64,000 bases of DNA from Streptomyces inhibens (lineage in GTDB: Bacteria; Actinomycetota; Actinomycetes; Streptomycetales; Streptomycetaceae): contig NZ_QUAC01000077.1 of assembly GCF_003389455.1 (NCBI RefSeq), forward strand, positions 59,259 to 123,258, written 5' to 3'. Position 1 is the first letter of the stretch; each line of letters begins with the position of its first letter. The notes beneath the pieces are model-generated. The model was given only the letters and a program-made list of their open reading frames with translations, searched no databases and had not been told where the DNA came from. Below are positions 8,506 to 18,926 of this stretch, piece after piece. Made by a program: the position numbers and the translations under genes.

Positions 8506-9402
8506 CTAGCCGCTCACGCTGACGTCGTCGGGGGTACGGCTGCCGGGTACCTCCAGGGTGCACCCCTTGGCGGCCTCAGCGGCAGCCCTGGCGCGCTTTT
8601 TCGCCAGTGGGGCGGCGAGCGCGGTGAAGATCACGAACAGTCCGATGGCGAACAGCACGATCGTCGCACCGGACGGCACGTCCACGTAGTACGAGGTGGT
8701 GGTGCCCGTAAGGGTGACGGCGACACCGATTGCGACGGCCACCGCGAAGGTGACCGCGAAGCTGCGGCTGATCTGCTGGGCGGCCGCGACCGGGATCACC
8801 ATCAGGGCGCTGACCAGCAGCAGACCGACGACGCGCATGGCGACGGTGACGGTGACCGCGGCGGTGACGGCGACCAGCAGGTTCAGCAGCCGGACCGGCA
8901 GGCCCGTCACCCGGGCGAACTCCTCGTCCTGGCAGACCGCGAACAGCTGGCGGCGCAGCCCGACCGTGATCGCCAGCACCAGGCCGGCGAGGACATAGAT
9001 CGTCGTCATGTCCTGCGGCGAGACGGTGGTGATCGAGCCGAAGAGGTACGTACCGAGGTTGGCGTTGGAGCCGGCGTCGGAGAGGTTCATCAGCATCACA
9101 CCGCCCGCCATACCGCCGTAGAACAGCATGGCCAGTGCGAGGTCGCCGCGGGTCTTGCCGTACCAGCGGATCAGCTCCATGACGATGGAGCCGACGATGG
9201 CGACGGCGGTGGCGACCCAGACGGGGCTCTGGTTGAGCAGGAAGCCGAGGCCGACGCCGGTGAGGGCGACATGGCCGATGCCGTCGCCCATCAGGGCCTG
9301 GCGGCGCTGGACCAGGTAGATGCCGATGGCGGGGGCGGTGATACCGACGATCAGGGCGGCGATCAGGGCCCGCTGCATGAAGGCGTAGTTCAGGATTTCC
9401 AT
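8506..9402 (-). CDS. znuB: Zinc ABC transporter permease
   Basis: 298 residues with eight or so hydrophobic segments and the ABC-3 family signature around APAIGIYLVQRRQALMGDGI, where the permease contacts the ATPase. It starts 14 bases after znuC and shares the operon with znuA, znuC and zur. The C-terminal 40 residues are charged and cytoplasmic. Confidence 0.94.
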   Translation of the reverse strand: MEILNYAFMQRALIAALIVGITAPAIGIYLVQRRQALMGDGIGHVALTGVGLGFLLNQSPVWVATAVAIVGSIVMELIRWYGKTRGDLALAMLFYGGMAGGVMLMNLSDAGSNANLGTYLFGSITTVSPQDMTTIYVLAGLVLAITVGLRRQLFAVCQDEEFARVTGLPVRLLNLLVAVTAAVTVTVAMRVVGLLLVSALMVIPVAAAQQISRSFAVTFAVAVAIGVAVTLTGTTTSYYVDVPSGATIVLFAIGLFVIFTALAAPLAKKRARAAAEAAKGCTLEVPGSRTPDDVSVSG

Positions 9403-9416
9403 GAGCTCAGCGGCCC

Positions 9417-10196
9417 CTAGCTCAGCAGGCCGGTACGGATCGGCTCCGCGGCGGCGTCGGCGTGCGGGTGGACATGGTCGTGGCCGGGCAGCGCATGCTG
9501 GCCCACGGCCTCGGGCGGCGGGCCGTCGTGGACGACGCAGCCGTCCCGCAGTACCACCGCGCGGTCGATCAGCGGCTCCAACGGGCCGAGCTCGTGCAGC
9601 ACGAGCAGGACCGTGGTGCCGCGGCCGACCTGCTCGCGCAGGGCGCTCGCCAGCACCTCCTGGCTGGCCAGGTCGACGCCGGCCATCGGCTCGTCCATGA
9701 TCAGCAGTTCCGGTTCGCCGGCCAGCGCGCGGGCTATCAGCACGCGCTGGTGCTGTCCTCCCGAGAGCGCGTTGACGGAGTCCTTGGCGCGGTCGGCCAT
9801 CCCGACCAGCTCCAGCGCACGGTGCACCGCGGCCCGGTCGGCCTTGCGCAGGATGCCCAGCTTCGTACGGGCCAGCCGGCCGGCCGTGACGACCTCGCGG
9901 ACGGTGGCGGGGACACCGCCGGCCGCGGTGGTGCGCTGCGGCACGTAGCCGATCCGGGCCCAGTCCCTGAACCGGCGGAACGGCGTACCGAAGAGGGACA
10001 GCTCGCCGCCGGTGAGCGGGACCTGGCCGATCACGGACCGTACGGCGGTGGACTTGCCGGAGCCGTTGGCGCCGAGCAGCGCGACGACCTCACCGGTGTG
10101 GACGGTGAGGTCGACGCCGCGCAGCACGGGGCGGGCACCCAGCGAGGCGGTGGCGCCGCGCAGGTCGATGACCGGCTGGGGGAGCGGCTGGTTCAC
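9417..10196 (-). CDS. znuC: Zinc ABC transporter ATP-binding protein
   Basis: 259 residues from a GTG at 10196, picked because GGAGG lies 5-6 bases upstream; in-frame codons upstream to 10241 lack such a site. Walker A is GANGSGKST, the ABC signature LSGGQHQRV, Walker B ELLIMDEP, and the switch histidine is in LVLHELG. A histidine-rich tail (HDHVHPHAD) near the C-terminus suits a metal transporter. It powers ZnuB with zinc delivered by ZnuA. Confidence 0.94.
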   Translation of the reverse strand: MNQPLPQPVIDLRGATASLGARPVLRGVDLTVHTGEVVALLGANGSGKSTAVRSVIGQVPLTGGELSLFGTPFRRFRDWARIGYVPQRTTAAGGVPATVREVVTAGRLARTKLGILRKADRAAVHRALELVGMADRAKDSVNALSGGQHQRVLIARALAGEPELLIMDEPMAGVDLASQEVLASALREQVGRGTTVLLVLHELGPLEPLIDRAVVLRDGCVVHDGPPPEAVGQHALPGHDHVHPHADAAAEPIRTGLLS

Positions 10197-10237
10197 GGTG
10201 ACCTCCGTCACATGCCGGGGTGGTTGAGCGGGCCGGC

Positions 10238-11200
10238 TCACTTGCTGCCGAGAGCCTTCTGCAGCGCGGCGAGGTTGGCGCGCTGGACGCCGAAGTAGTC
10301 CTTGCCGCGGGACTTGGCGGTGATGCCCTCAAGCGGGTCGAGGACATCGGTCTTCAGGTGCAGATCGCCGGCCAGGGCCTTGGCGGTGGCCGGGTTGGCG
10401 ATCGTCTCGAAGAAGATCGTGGAGACGTGGTGCTCGGTGGCGAGGGAGTGCAGGTCCCTGATGCGCTTGGCGCTGGGCTCGGACTCGGGGTCGAGGCCGC
10501 TGATGGCCTCCTCGGTGAGGCCGTAGCGCTCGGCGAGGTAGCCGAAGGCCGCGTGGGTGGTGATGAAGGTGTCGGACGCCCGCTTCTTCAGCCCGTCCTG
10601 GAACTCCTTGTTCAGCGCCTCCAGCTTCTTCACCAGGGTGTCGGTGTTCTTCTGGAAGTCGGCCTTGTGGTCCGGGTCGGCCTTGGCGAGGGTCTTGTTG
10701 ACGCCCTTGGCGACCTCGGCGTACTTCACGGGGTCGAGCCAGATGTGCGGGTCCTTGCCGCCCTCGGCCTCGGAGTGCGAGTGGTTGTCGCCGGTGGTGT
10801 GGTGGTGACCGTCGACCTCGGTGCCGTGCTCTTCGAGGGAGGTCAGGGCGGCGGCGTCGGCGACGTTCTTGACGCCGGACTGCTTGACCGCGTCGTCCAC
10901 GGCGGGCTGCAGGCCCTTGAGGTAGACGATCGCGCCGGACTCGCCGAGCCGGCCGGTCTGCTGCGGGGTGAGCTCCAGGTCGTGCGGCTCGACGCCCGGC
11001 TTGGTGAGGTCGGAGACCTCGACGTGCTTCCCGCCGATCTGCTGGGCGAGGAATTCCATGGGGTAGAAGGACGCTGTCACCTTCAGCTTGCCGTCCGCGG
11101 TGTGCGTGCTGCCCGAGGGGGAGCAGGCGGACAGGGCCAGCAGGCCGAGCACCGAGGCTCCGGCGACGGCCGCGGTGGATATGTGACGGCGTATGTTCAT
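10238..11200 (-). CDS. znuA: Zinc-binding lipoprotein of ABC importer
   Basis: 320 residues. The signal peptide ends in a lipobox, LSAC, so the protein is a membrane-anchored lipoprotein. Cluster A-1 (TroA-type) features follow: a conserved His in VEPHDLELTP, a His/acidic metal-buffer loop with GHHHTTGDNHSHSE, KDPHIWLDP, and THAAFGYLAERYGL. It captures zinc outside the cell and passes it to ZnuB. ATG 11200 and ATG 11209 are both possible starts; neither has a strong ribosome site. Zur-like boxes overlap the start. Confidence 0.95.
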   Translation of the reverse strand: MNIRRHISTAAVAGASVLGLLALSACSPSGSTHTADGKLKVTASFYPMEFLAQQIGGKHVEVSDLTKPGVEPHDLELTPQQTGRLGESGAIVYLKGLQPAVDDAVKQSGVKNVADAAALTSLEEHGTEVDGHHHTTGDNHSHSEAEGGKDPHIWLDPVKYAEVAKGVNKTLAKADPDHKADFQKNTDTLVKKLEALNKEFQDGLKKRASDTFITTHAAFGYLAERYGLTEEAISGLDPESEPSAKRIRDLHSLATEHHVSTIFFETIANPATAKALAGDLHLKTDVLDPLEGITAKSRGKDYFGVQRANLAALQKALGSK

Positions 11201-11236
11201 GACACTCATTTTCAACAAAGTTGGAAACGATTGTCA
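11200..11236 (-). promoter_or_regulatory. Two Zur-box-like sites at znuA
   Basis: TGGAAACGATTGTCA (11222-11236) and TGACACTCATTTTCA (11200-11214) both fit the 7-1-7 Streptomyces Zur-box shape (TGaaAacgaTttTCA-like), spaced by seven bases and placed over the znuA start. They would let Zur repress the znu operon when zinc is enough. Confidence 0.65.
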
Positions 11237-11410
11237 ACAAAGCGCGGGGTGGGTGTGAGCGGGACGACAGTCGCCGGAACCGATTTGGTCCGGGGGGCAC
11301 GGCCGCCGGTACCCTGAACTATTCGCCCAGCCGTCTCCCAACCACCACCCCACATCGAGACGCTAGGGCGCCGCCCATCCATCGTTCGTCGTCGTAATGA
11401 AGAGAGCACC

Positions 11411-12793
<1,383 letters not shown>

Positions 12794-12846
12794 GCCTTCG
12801 CGGGGCGCCGCCGATGTAGCGCGGGGCGTTGCCCACGTTTGACCTC

Positions 12847-12888
12847 AAGCGCCGGTCGGGCTCGGTTTTCCGGGTCCGGCCGGCGCTT
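12847..12888. terminator. Terminator between glyS and membrane protein
   Basis: AAGCGCCGG (12847-12855) and CCGGCGCTT (12880-12888) form a stem followed by TT on the plus strand, between two convergent genes. Confidence 0.75.
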
Positions 12889-12909
12889 TTGTGTGCGCCG
12901 GAGGTTTCG

Positions 12910-13356
12910 TCAGCGGCGCTGCTCGGCCGTACGGCGGGTGGCGAGGGCCACGCACAGCGCCGCGAGGGGGAGTTCGGCGCCTACGGCCATGGCTATGGCG
13001 GTGGCCAGCTCCGCGCCCGGGGCGGCGGTGGCGAGGTCGATGCAGGCGTCGGCGAGGAGGAGGACGGCCGCGGCGGCCGCGGGGGCGCGATGGCGCGGGT
13101 CGGCGCGCAGCAGGCGGGTGCCGGCGGCGAGAAGGGCGGCGGCCTCCAGGGTGTCGAGGGCGACCCAGGCGGCGGCCTCCGCGGGCGGGAGGGTGGCGGC
13201 GAGGTAGCCGAGCCAGGGCAGAAGGGCGAGACCGGCGCCGGTCAGGATACGGCCCTGCCAGCGGCGCGCCACGGTGAGCTGCACGGCGCCACGGGCCGCC
13301 CGGATGATGGGATAACTGCCGCTGGGGGATGGGGAGTTGTAGGAGATGAGGGCCAT
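12910..13356 (-). CDS. Small membrane protein, unknown function
   Basis: 148 residues from the ATG at 13356 (MALISYNSPSPSG), which has GGAAGAG about 11 bases upstream; an ATG at 13380 would add eight residues. Four hydrophobic segments are visible, roughly residues 33-50, 57-75, 88-104 and 113-132, rich in alanine and leucine. No family recognised. It converges on glyS and diverges from the two-component pair. Confidence 0.65.
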   Translation of the reverse strand: MALISYNSPSPSGSYPIIRAARGAVQLTVARRWQGRILTGAGLALLPWLGYLAATLPPAEAAAWVALDTLEAAALLAAGTRLLRADPRHRAPAAAAAVLLLADACIDLATAAPGAELATAIAMAVGAELPLAALCVALATRRTAEQRR

Positions 13357-13532
13357 GGCAGGGGTCTCTTCCGGTGTCATGAACCCGGCCGTCGGGCTCG
13401 TGATCAAGACTCCGGTTTCCGCCGGCCACAGTCAGTAACGCCGCTTTCCGACTTGGGGTGGCACCAGCTACACCCCCGATCCGGGCAGAGGGTTCATGGC
13501 TGCCGCCCACCGCGCGCCCCTATCGTTTGATC

Positions 13533-14759
13533 ATGAACATTCCACCCCGGCTGCGGCGCGCTGTTGTACGGCTGCGGCGCGACGTGCTCTTCATCGCCGC
13601 GGGGGTGCCGCTGCACCTCGCCCCGCCGTTGCTCTTCTTCTGGGCGCTGACCCAATTGGCCGGACTCCTGGACGGGAGCTCGGACGCCGCCCCGTTCGTC
13701 CTGCCCGCGCCGATGACTCTGCTGGTGATCGCGGGATACGGGTTCACCGAGGCGCAGCGGTGGCGGTTCCGGGCGCTGTGCGGGGTGGATCTGCCGCGGC
13801 TGCGGTTCGGGCGGACCAAGCGGCAGTTCGGCTACAACTGGCTGGTCGGCCCGCTGCTCGGCGTACTGGAATTCCTGCTGCTCGCGCTGGTGCTGGTGGC
13901 GCTGACGGCGGCGCTCGTACTGGTGTGGGTCTGGGCGGCGCCGTGGGAGTGGCGGCTCGCCCACCGTGGATTCACCACCACGGCCTCCTACCTCACCGTG
14001 CTGGGGCTGCTGGCGCTCACCGCGGTGCCGACGCTGGCCGCGGGGCTCGTACGGCTGGAGAACCTGGTCGGGCGGGCGGTGCTGGGCGTCAGCCGGTCCG
14101 ACGAGCTGGCGCAGCGGGTGGAGGATCTCACCGAGAGCCGGGCCGGTGCGGTGGACGCCGCCGACGCGGAACGCCGCCGGATCGAGCGCGATCTGCACGA
14201 CGGCGCACAGCAGCGGCTGGTGTCGCTGGCCCTGAACCTGGGGCTGGCCAAGGCCACGCTGACGGATCTGCCCCCGGAGGCACAGGAGGTCATCGATGCG
14301 GCGCACCGCGAGGCGAAGGATGCGATCGAGGAGCTGAACAACCTTGTGCGCGGGCTGCATCCGGCCGTCCTGGACGAGCTGGGGCTGGATGCGGCGCTCT
14401 CGGGTCTCGCGGCCCGCGCACCGCTGCCCGTACGGCTGCGGGTGGATCTGCCGGCGGATCTGCCGCAACGGGCGGCGCCGGCCGTCGAGGCGGTCGCGTA
14501 CTTCGTGGTCTCCGAGGCGCTGACGAACATCGCCAAGCATGCGCGGGAGGCGACCCGGGCGGATGTGACGGTCACCCGGCTCGGCGGGATACTTCGGGTG
14601 GTGATCGCCGACGACGGAGTGGGCGGGGCCGATCCGTCCAAGGGGAGCGGCCTGCGGGGGCTTGCCCAGCGCGTGGGGTCCGTGGACGGAACATTCCGGA
14701 TGAGCAGCCCCGTGGGGGGCCCGACGATGATGAGCGTGGAGCTGCCGTGCCCGATGTGA
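13533..14759 (+). CDS. Sensor histidine kinase, NarL-partner type
   Basis: 408 residues. An N-terminal putative sensor domain holds about four membrane segments (about residues 20-180, including LLALVLVALTAALVLVWVW), then the HisKA_3 phosphoacceptor ERDLHDGAQQRLV (His about 225), and a HATPase domain with SEALTNIAKHA and IADDGVGGAD. The family autophosphorylates at the His and passes phosphate to the response regulator immediately downstream. The signal is unknown. Confidence 0.95.
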   Translation: MNIPPRLRRAVVRLRRDVLFIAAGVPLHLAPPLLFFWALTQLAGLLDGSSDAAPFVLPAPMTLLVIAGYGFTEAQRWRFRALCGVDLPRLRFGRTKRQFGYNWLVGPLLGVLEFLLLALVLVALTAALVLVWVWAAPWEWRLAHRGFTTTASYLTVLGLLALTAVPTLAAGLVRLENLVGRAVLGVSRSDELAQRVEDLTESRAGAVDAADAERRRIERDLHDGAQQRLVSLALNLGLAKATLTDLPPEAQEVIDAAHREAKDAIEELNNLVRGLHPAVLDELGLDAALSGLAARAPLPVRLRVDLPADLPQRAAPAVEAVAYFVVSEALTNIAKHAREATRADVTVTRLGGILRVVIADDGVGGADPSKGSGLRGLAQRVGSVDGTFRMSSPVGGPTMMSVELPCPM

Positions 14760-15406
14760 GGCGTGCCGTGATCGCCGAGGATTCCGTACTGCTGCGGATC
14801 GGGCTGGTCAAGGTGGTGGAGATGGCCGGGTTCGAGGTGGCGGCCGAGGCGGGGGACGCCCAGGAGCTGCTGGCGGCGGTGGAGGAACACCGGCCGGACC
14901 TCGCGGTGGTGGATGTCCGGATGCCGCCCGGCTTCACGGACGAGGGGGTGCGGGCCGCACTGTCGATCCGTCAGAAATGGCCCACCACGGCTGTGTTGAT
15001 GCTTTCCCAGTACGTCGAGGAGCGGTACGCGGCCGATCTGCTCGCGACGAACACCAGCGGGGTGGGCTATCTGCTCAAACAACGGGTCGCGGACGTCGAG
15101 GAGTTCATCGAGGCGTTGCGCAGGGTCGCGAACGGCGGCACCGCGCTCGACCCGCAGGTCGTCGCCCAGCTGCTGGTACGGCGGGCGAGCGATCCGCTGG
15201 AGCGGCTGACGGCCCGCGAACGGGATGTCCTCGCCCTGATGGCCGAGGGCCGCTCCAACGCGGGCATCGCCGCCCAGCTCGTGGTCAGCGAGAGCGCGGT
15301 TGCCAAACACATCAACAACATCCTCGCCAAGCTGGACCTGCCGAAGGCGGACGCCGATCACCGGCGGGTGCTGGCGGTACTGCACTTCCTTGGTGTGGGG
15401 GACTGA
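14747..15406 (+). CDS. NarL/LuxR-type response regulator
   Basis: 219 residues from the GTG at 14747 with GGAG five bases upstream, overlapping the kinase stop by 13 bases (a second GTG at 14756 forms a GTGA overlap). Receiver domain: acidic pair in IAEDSVLL, phosphoacceptor Asp in LAVVDVRMPPG, and the Lys in YLLKQRV. C-terminal LuxR helix-turn-helix: LTARERDVLALMAEGRSNAGIA and SESAVAKHINNILAKLDL. Forms a pair with the kinase before it. Confidence 0.95.
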   Translation: MPDVRRAVIAEDSVLLRIGLVKVVEMAGFEVAAEAGDAQELLAAVEEHRPDLAVVDVRMPPGFTDEGVRAALSIRQKWPTTAVLMLSQYVEERYAADLLATNTSGVGYLLKQRVADVEEFIEALRRVANGGTALDPQVVAQLLVRRASDPLERLTARERDVLALMAEGRSNAGIAAQLVVSESAVAKHINNILAKLDLPKADADHRRVLAVLHFLGVGD

Positions 15407-15407
15407 G

Positions 15408-15481
15408 GGGCGGGCGACTGGGGAGTTGGCGGCTGAGGGGCGGGCGGCTGAAGGGGCGGGCGGCTGAAGGGGCGGCGGCTT
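15408..15481 (+). repeat. Short GC-rich direct repeats after response regulator
   Basis: About four imperfect copies of a 15-16 base unit (GGGGCGGGCGGCTGAA-like) follow the stop codon. No function seen; probably slippage. Confidence 0.6.
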
Positions 15482-15653
15482 AGCGTTCCCGGGAGGGGTG
15501 CGGCTGGGTGCGGCGGGGCCGGACGTATTCGGATATAGCCGAAAAACGTTGCGCGATTCACCCCACTGGAACAGGCTGACCAGCTGTCAGGCACCTGCAA
15601 CGGTGTGCCCGCGACATTCGACTCGCGGGGTGCCTGAGAAGGGGGAATCCCAG

Positions 15654-16034
15654 ATGTCCGTACTGAAGCGAGCCGGCCTGGTGGCGACGGCCGTCGCGGC
15701 GCTTGTCGTCCCGGCGGGTGTGGTGGTCGGGACGGCCGGAACCGCAGCGGCGGCGGCAGGCACCTACGAGGGGTGTCCTTACGGCGCGGTGTGCATCTAC
15801 CCGCAGAACGCGGGGTGGAACGGCGGCCACCCGTCCCTCGTCTACTACAGCTACGGGGCCCACAACCTCAGCAACCAATTCGGGACGCACCGCATCTTCA
15901 ACAACCAGTCCGGCGGCGCCACGGTGCGGGTCTGCACGGGGTACAACGGCACCGGATGCGGGGGCACCACGCCGCCCTGGACGTATTACGACAGGGACTT
16001 CACGCCGATCAACTCGATCCTCCTGGAGCGGTAG
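15654..16034 (+). CDS. Small secreted protein of the I36 inhibitor / crystallin-like type
   Basis: 126 residues. Signal peptide with basic start (MSVLKRAG), a hydrophobic core and Ala-rich cleavage region near residue 37. The mature part begins CPYGAVCIYPQN, a pattern of peptidase-inhibitor family I36 and beta/gamma-crystallin-like Streptomyces proteins, and has four cysteines, likely two disulfides. It might bind a secreted protease or calcium. A ribosome site of AAGGGGG lies upstream. The family call is by motif and is moderate. Confidence 0.8.
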   Translation: MSVLKRAGLVATAVAALVVPAGVVVGTAGTAAAAAGTYEGCPYGAVCIYPQNAGWNGGHPSLVYYSYGAHNLSNQFGTHRIFNNQSGGATVRVCTGYNGTGCGGTTPPWTYYDRDFTPINSILLER

Positions 16035-16221
16035 CCGTTCACCGGCCACGGTTCCCCCGGGCCGGGCCTCCACCCGGAGACCCGACCCGGGCAGGGGCAT
16101 GTGTGCGCAGGGGCGTGCGTGTGCAGGGGTGTGCGTGCGTGGGCAGGGGGTTGCCGCCCTGCGGGGGCCGGTCTCGGTAGGGTCGGGCCCACGTCCCGGA
16201 TACGGAGGAGCCACGAGGGCA

Positions 16222-16890
16222 CTGCAGACCACCACGCTCCTCCTCGCGACGCTCGGTGCGGGCCTGATGGCCGGCCTGTTCGCCGCCTTCGCCTACGCCG
16301 TGATGCCCGGCCTCGGCCGGTCCGGCGACCGCACCTTCGTACAGGCCATGCAGAACATCAACAGGGCCATCATCAACGGCTGGTTCCTGCTCCCCTTTCT
16401 TCTGCCGATCCCGCTACTGATCCTCGCCACGGTGCTGGCCTGGAACGGGCCCGGGCGGGTGGCCCTGCCCTGGATCCTCGCCGCGCTGGTGCTGTACATG
16501 GCCGGATTCTTCGTCACCAGCGGAGTCAACGTCCCGCTCAACAACGCCCTCGACAAGGCCGAGACGAGCGAGGGGGCCACCGACGGATCGGGCGACGGAT
16601 CGGGTGACGGATTGGCTGACGGACCGGGCGGCGGACCGGGCGACGGACCGGGTGAAGGATCGGGCGACGGACCGGGTGACGGATTGGCCGGCGGACCGGG
16701 TGGGCGCTTGGGTGGCGGAGCGAGTGACGGGCCCGGTGACGGCAGCCGCCGCGACCGGCTCAAGGCGGCCAGGGACAGCTTCGAGCGCCGATGGGTCACC
16801 TGGAACATCGTCCGCGCCCTCGCCCACACCGCGGCCTTCGGCCTGCTCGCCTGGGCCCTCTTCCTGCACGGCACGGCGGGCACGGCGTAG
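16222..16890 (+). CDS. DUF1772 (anthrone-oxygenase-like) membrane protein with Gly/Asp insert
   Basis: About 222 residues. Membrane segments and signatures fit DUF1772: LLATLGAGLMAGLFAAFAY, a helix at AIINGWFLLPFLLPIPLLIL, VNVPLNNALD, and ERRWVTWNIVRALAHTAAF near the end. Two oddities. First, no ATG, GTG or TTG lies near GGAGGAG at 16204-16210; the frame there offers ACG (16213) or CTG (16222), which would start the usual QTTTLLLAT. Second, between LNNALD and ERRW there is an insert of about 60 residues of GDGPGDG-type repeats not typical of the family. It could be a decaying gene or an expanded loop. Confidence 0.75.
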   Translation: MQTTTLLLATLGAGLMAGLFAAFAYAVMPGLGRSGDRTFVQAMQNINRAIINGWFLLPFLLPIPLLILATVLAWNGPGRVALPWILAALVLYMAGFFVTSGVNVPLNNALDKAETSEGATDGSGDGSGDGLADGPGGGPGDGPGEGSGDGPGDGLAGGPGGRLGGGASDGPGDGSRRDRLKAARDSFERRWVTWNIVRALAHTAAFGLLAWALFLHGTAGTA

Positions 16891-16918
16891 GGGGCGGTCG
16901 CGTCAGGTGACCCGCCTC

Positions 16919-17007
16919 AGGCAGGCCGCCCCAGGCCGGTCGCCCCAGGCCGGTCGCCCCAGGCCGGTCGCCTCAGGCCGGTCGCCCCAGGCCGGTCGCC
17001 CCAGGCA
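16919..17007 (+). repeat. Tandem 14-base GC-rich repeats
   Basis: AGGCCGGTCGCCCC or a one-base variant is repeated about six times. A second array at 17042-17115 carries GGCTTCCAGAACTAC-like 15-base copies, about five. Both lie between the DUF1772 gene and the TetR gene. A short plus-strand reading frame covers them with a Gln/Asn/Tyr/Gly repeat but has no start or family support. Confidence 0.8.
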
Positions 17008-17139
17008 TAGCGAGACCGGGCACGACGCCCCCTGCTCTCAGGGCTACGGCTTCCAGAACTACGGCTTCCAGAACTACTGCCCCCAGGGCTACGGCTCCCA
17101 GAACTACAGCTTCCAGAGCCGCGGCAGGCAAGCAACCCT

Positions 17140-17721
17140 CTAGCTGCGCAGGCCCCGGAGGACCAGGTCCCGGACGGCCTCGAAGTCGGTGGTGATTTCC
17201 GGGCGGGACCACTCGGGGGCGTAACACGGGTCGTGGAAACGGCCGGTGGCGTCGAAGACGGCGCGGGCGGTGGTGGCGGGGGAGGGGGTGTGGAAGGCGC
17301 CCTGGCTGACGCCGGCCTCGATGATGGTGGTGAGCTGGGCTTCCAGATCGGTGACATGGCGGTCGACCACGCCGCCGCTCTCGCCGATCAAGGTCGTGTA
17401 GGTGGCGAACAGTTCGGGGTCGTCGCCGGCCTTGTGCCGCTTCGCCTCGAAGAGAGCGGTCAGCCAGCGGTCCAGCCGCTCCTCGGCCGGCCCCTCCTCC
17501 GTGACGATGCTCGACAGCTTCTCGCTCGTACGGTCCAGCCAGCGCTTCGTGACCGCCTCCCGCAGCGCCGCCTTCGTGCGGAAGTGGCGGTAGACGCTGC
17601 CATGGCTGACACCCAGGGCGCGCGCCACGTCCACGACCGTGGCCTTGGCCGGGCCGTAGCGGCGCAGCACCTCCTCGGTGGCTTCGAGGATGCGCTCGGG
17701 GGTCAACGTCTCGGGGGGCAT
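17140..17721 (-). CDS. TetR-family regulator
   Basis: 193 residues. The N-terminal helix-turn-helix is classic: LTPERILEATEEVLRRYGPAKATVV followed by GVSHGSVYRHFRTKAALREAV. The C-terminal part (residues 70-193) is helical with the segment DATGRFHDPCYAPEW typical for a TetR_C subgroup. It lies 140 bases after the aldo/keto reductase in the same direction and may regulate it. Confidence 0.93.
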   Translation of the reverse strand: MPPETLTPERILEATEEVLRRYGPAKATVVDVARALGVSHGSVYRHFRTKAALREAVTKRWLDRTSEKLSSIVTEEGPAEERLDRWLTALFEAKRHKAGDDPELFATYTTLIGESGGVVDRHVTDLEAQLTTIIEAGVSQGAFHTPSPATTARAVFDATGRFHDPCYAPEWSRPEITTDFEAVRDLVLRGLRS

Positions 17722-17861
17722 GGGGCGGGGCCGGCCTTTCGGTGAGAGCGGGCGGGACGGGGGCGGCGGAGAGGTGCGTACGCACCCGGGTCCGCACGCC
17801 GGGTCCGTACGCCGGATACCTACGGACGGTACCTGGCGGTGTCCCTCGCGTGCCCCGGCGG

Positions 17862-18866
17862 TCAGTGCTCGCTGTCCAGGTGGGCCATCTGCTCGGCGGG
17901 GTAGCGGTCGCCGGCGGCGGCGCCGGCCGGGACGGCGCGCTCGATCGCGGCCAGGTCGTCACCGTCCAGCGTGAAGTCCAGGGCGCCGAGCGCCTCGGCC
18001 AGACGGTCGCGGCGGCGGGCGCCGACCAGCGGGACGATGTCCTCGCCACGGGAGAGCACCCAGGCGATGGCGGTCTGCGCGACCGAGACGCCCTTCTGCT
18101 CGGCGATCTTGCGCAGCGCATCCACCAGATCGAGGTTGCGGTCGAGGTTCTCGCCCTGGAAGCGCGGGCTCCTGCCACGGAAGTCGTTGGCGGCGAGCTT
18201 GCGGTCACGGCTGAAGTGACCGCTGATCAGGCCGCGGGACAGGACGCCGTACGCGGTGATGCCTATGCCCAGCTCGCGGGCGGTGGGCAGGATCGCGTCC
18301 TCGATGCCGCGGGAGATGAGGGAGTACTCGATCTGGAGGTCGGAGATCGGGGCGACGGCGGCGGCCCGGCGGAGGGTCTCGGCGCCCACCTCGGAGAGGC
18401 CGATGTGCCGGACGTGTCCGGCCTCGACCAGCTCGGCGATGGCGCCGATGGTCTCCTCGATCGGGACGCCGGGGTCGACGCGGGCGATCCGGTAGATGTC
18501 GATGTGGTCGGTGCCCAGGCGCTGGAGGGAGTACGCGGCGAAGTTCTTCACCGCGTTCGGCCGGCCGTCATAGCCGGTGAAGCCGCCTTCGACCGTGCGC
18601 AGGGCGCCGAACTTGACGCTGGTCAGCGCCTTCTCGCGGGCCGCGGCGGGGGCGGTGCGCAGCGCCTCGTTGATCAGCAGTTCGTTGTGGCCCATGCCGT
18701 AGAAGTCGCCGGTGTCGAGCAGGGTGATGCCCGCTTCGAGGGCGGCATGGATGGTCGCGATGGATTCGGCTCGGTCGCTGTCGCCGTAGAGGGCGGACAT
18801 TCCCATGCAGCCGAGGCCGAGGGCGGAGGTCTGCGGGCCGGTGGTGCCCAGGGTGCGGGTCTGCAC
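17862..18866 (-). CDS. Aldo/keto reductase
   Basis: 334 residues from the GTG at 18866, which has GGAG eight bases upstream. TIM-barrel family motifs: LGLGCMGMSALYG, the catalytic tetrad with DTGDFYGMGHNE (Asp, Tyr), SVKFGAL (Lys) and a His in DHIDIYRIARVDP region, plus GLSEVGAETLRRA and the C-terminal NADPH-binding ARRRDRLAEALGAL. It reduces aldehydes or ketones with NADPH; substrate not known. A long palindrome lies 60-100 bases upstream. Confidence 0.94.
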   Translation of the reverse strand: MQTRTLGTTGPQTSALGLGCMGMSALYGDSDRAESIATIHAALEAGITLLDTGDFYGMGHNELLINEALRTAPAAAREKALTSVKFGALRTVEGGFTGYDGRPNAVKNFAAYSLQRLGTDHIDIYRIARVDPGVPIEETIGAIAELVEAGHVRHIGLSEVGAETLRRAAAVAPISDLQIEYSLISRGIEDAILPTARELGIGITAYGVLSRGLISGHFSRDRKLAANDFRGRSPRFQGENLDRNLDLVDALRKIAEQKGVSVAQTAIAWVLSRGEDIVPLVGARRRDRLAEALGALDFTLDGDDLAAIERAVPAGAAAGDRYPAEQMAHLDSEH

Positions 18867-18926
18867 GACGTGCTCCAAAAGTGAGAGGGGATGCGGGAGG
18901 GGGGACCCTGCCGTGCATTCACTATG

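Noticed and set aside
13523..13536. GTTTGATCATGAAC near the kinase start as a fifth MarR box
   Set aside because: Only the left half fits and it overlaps a start codon of an unrelated gene, so it is probably chance.
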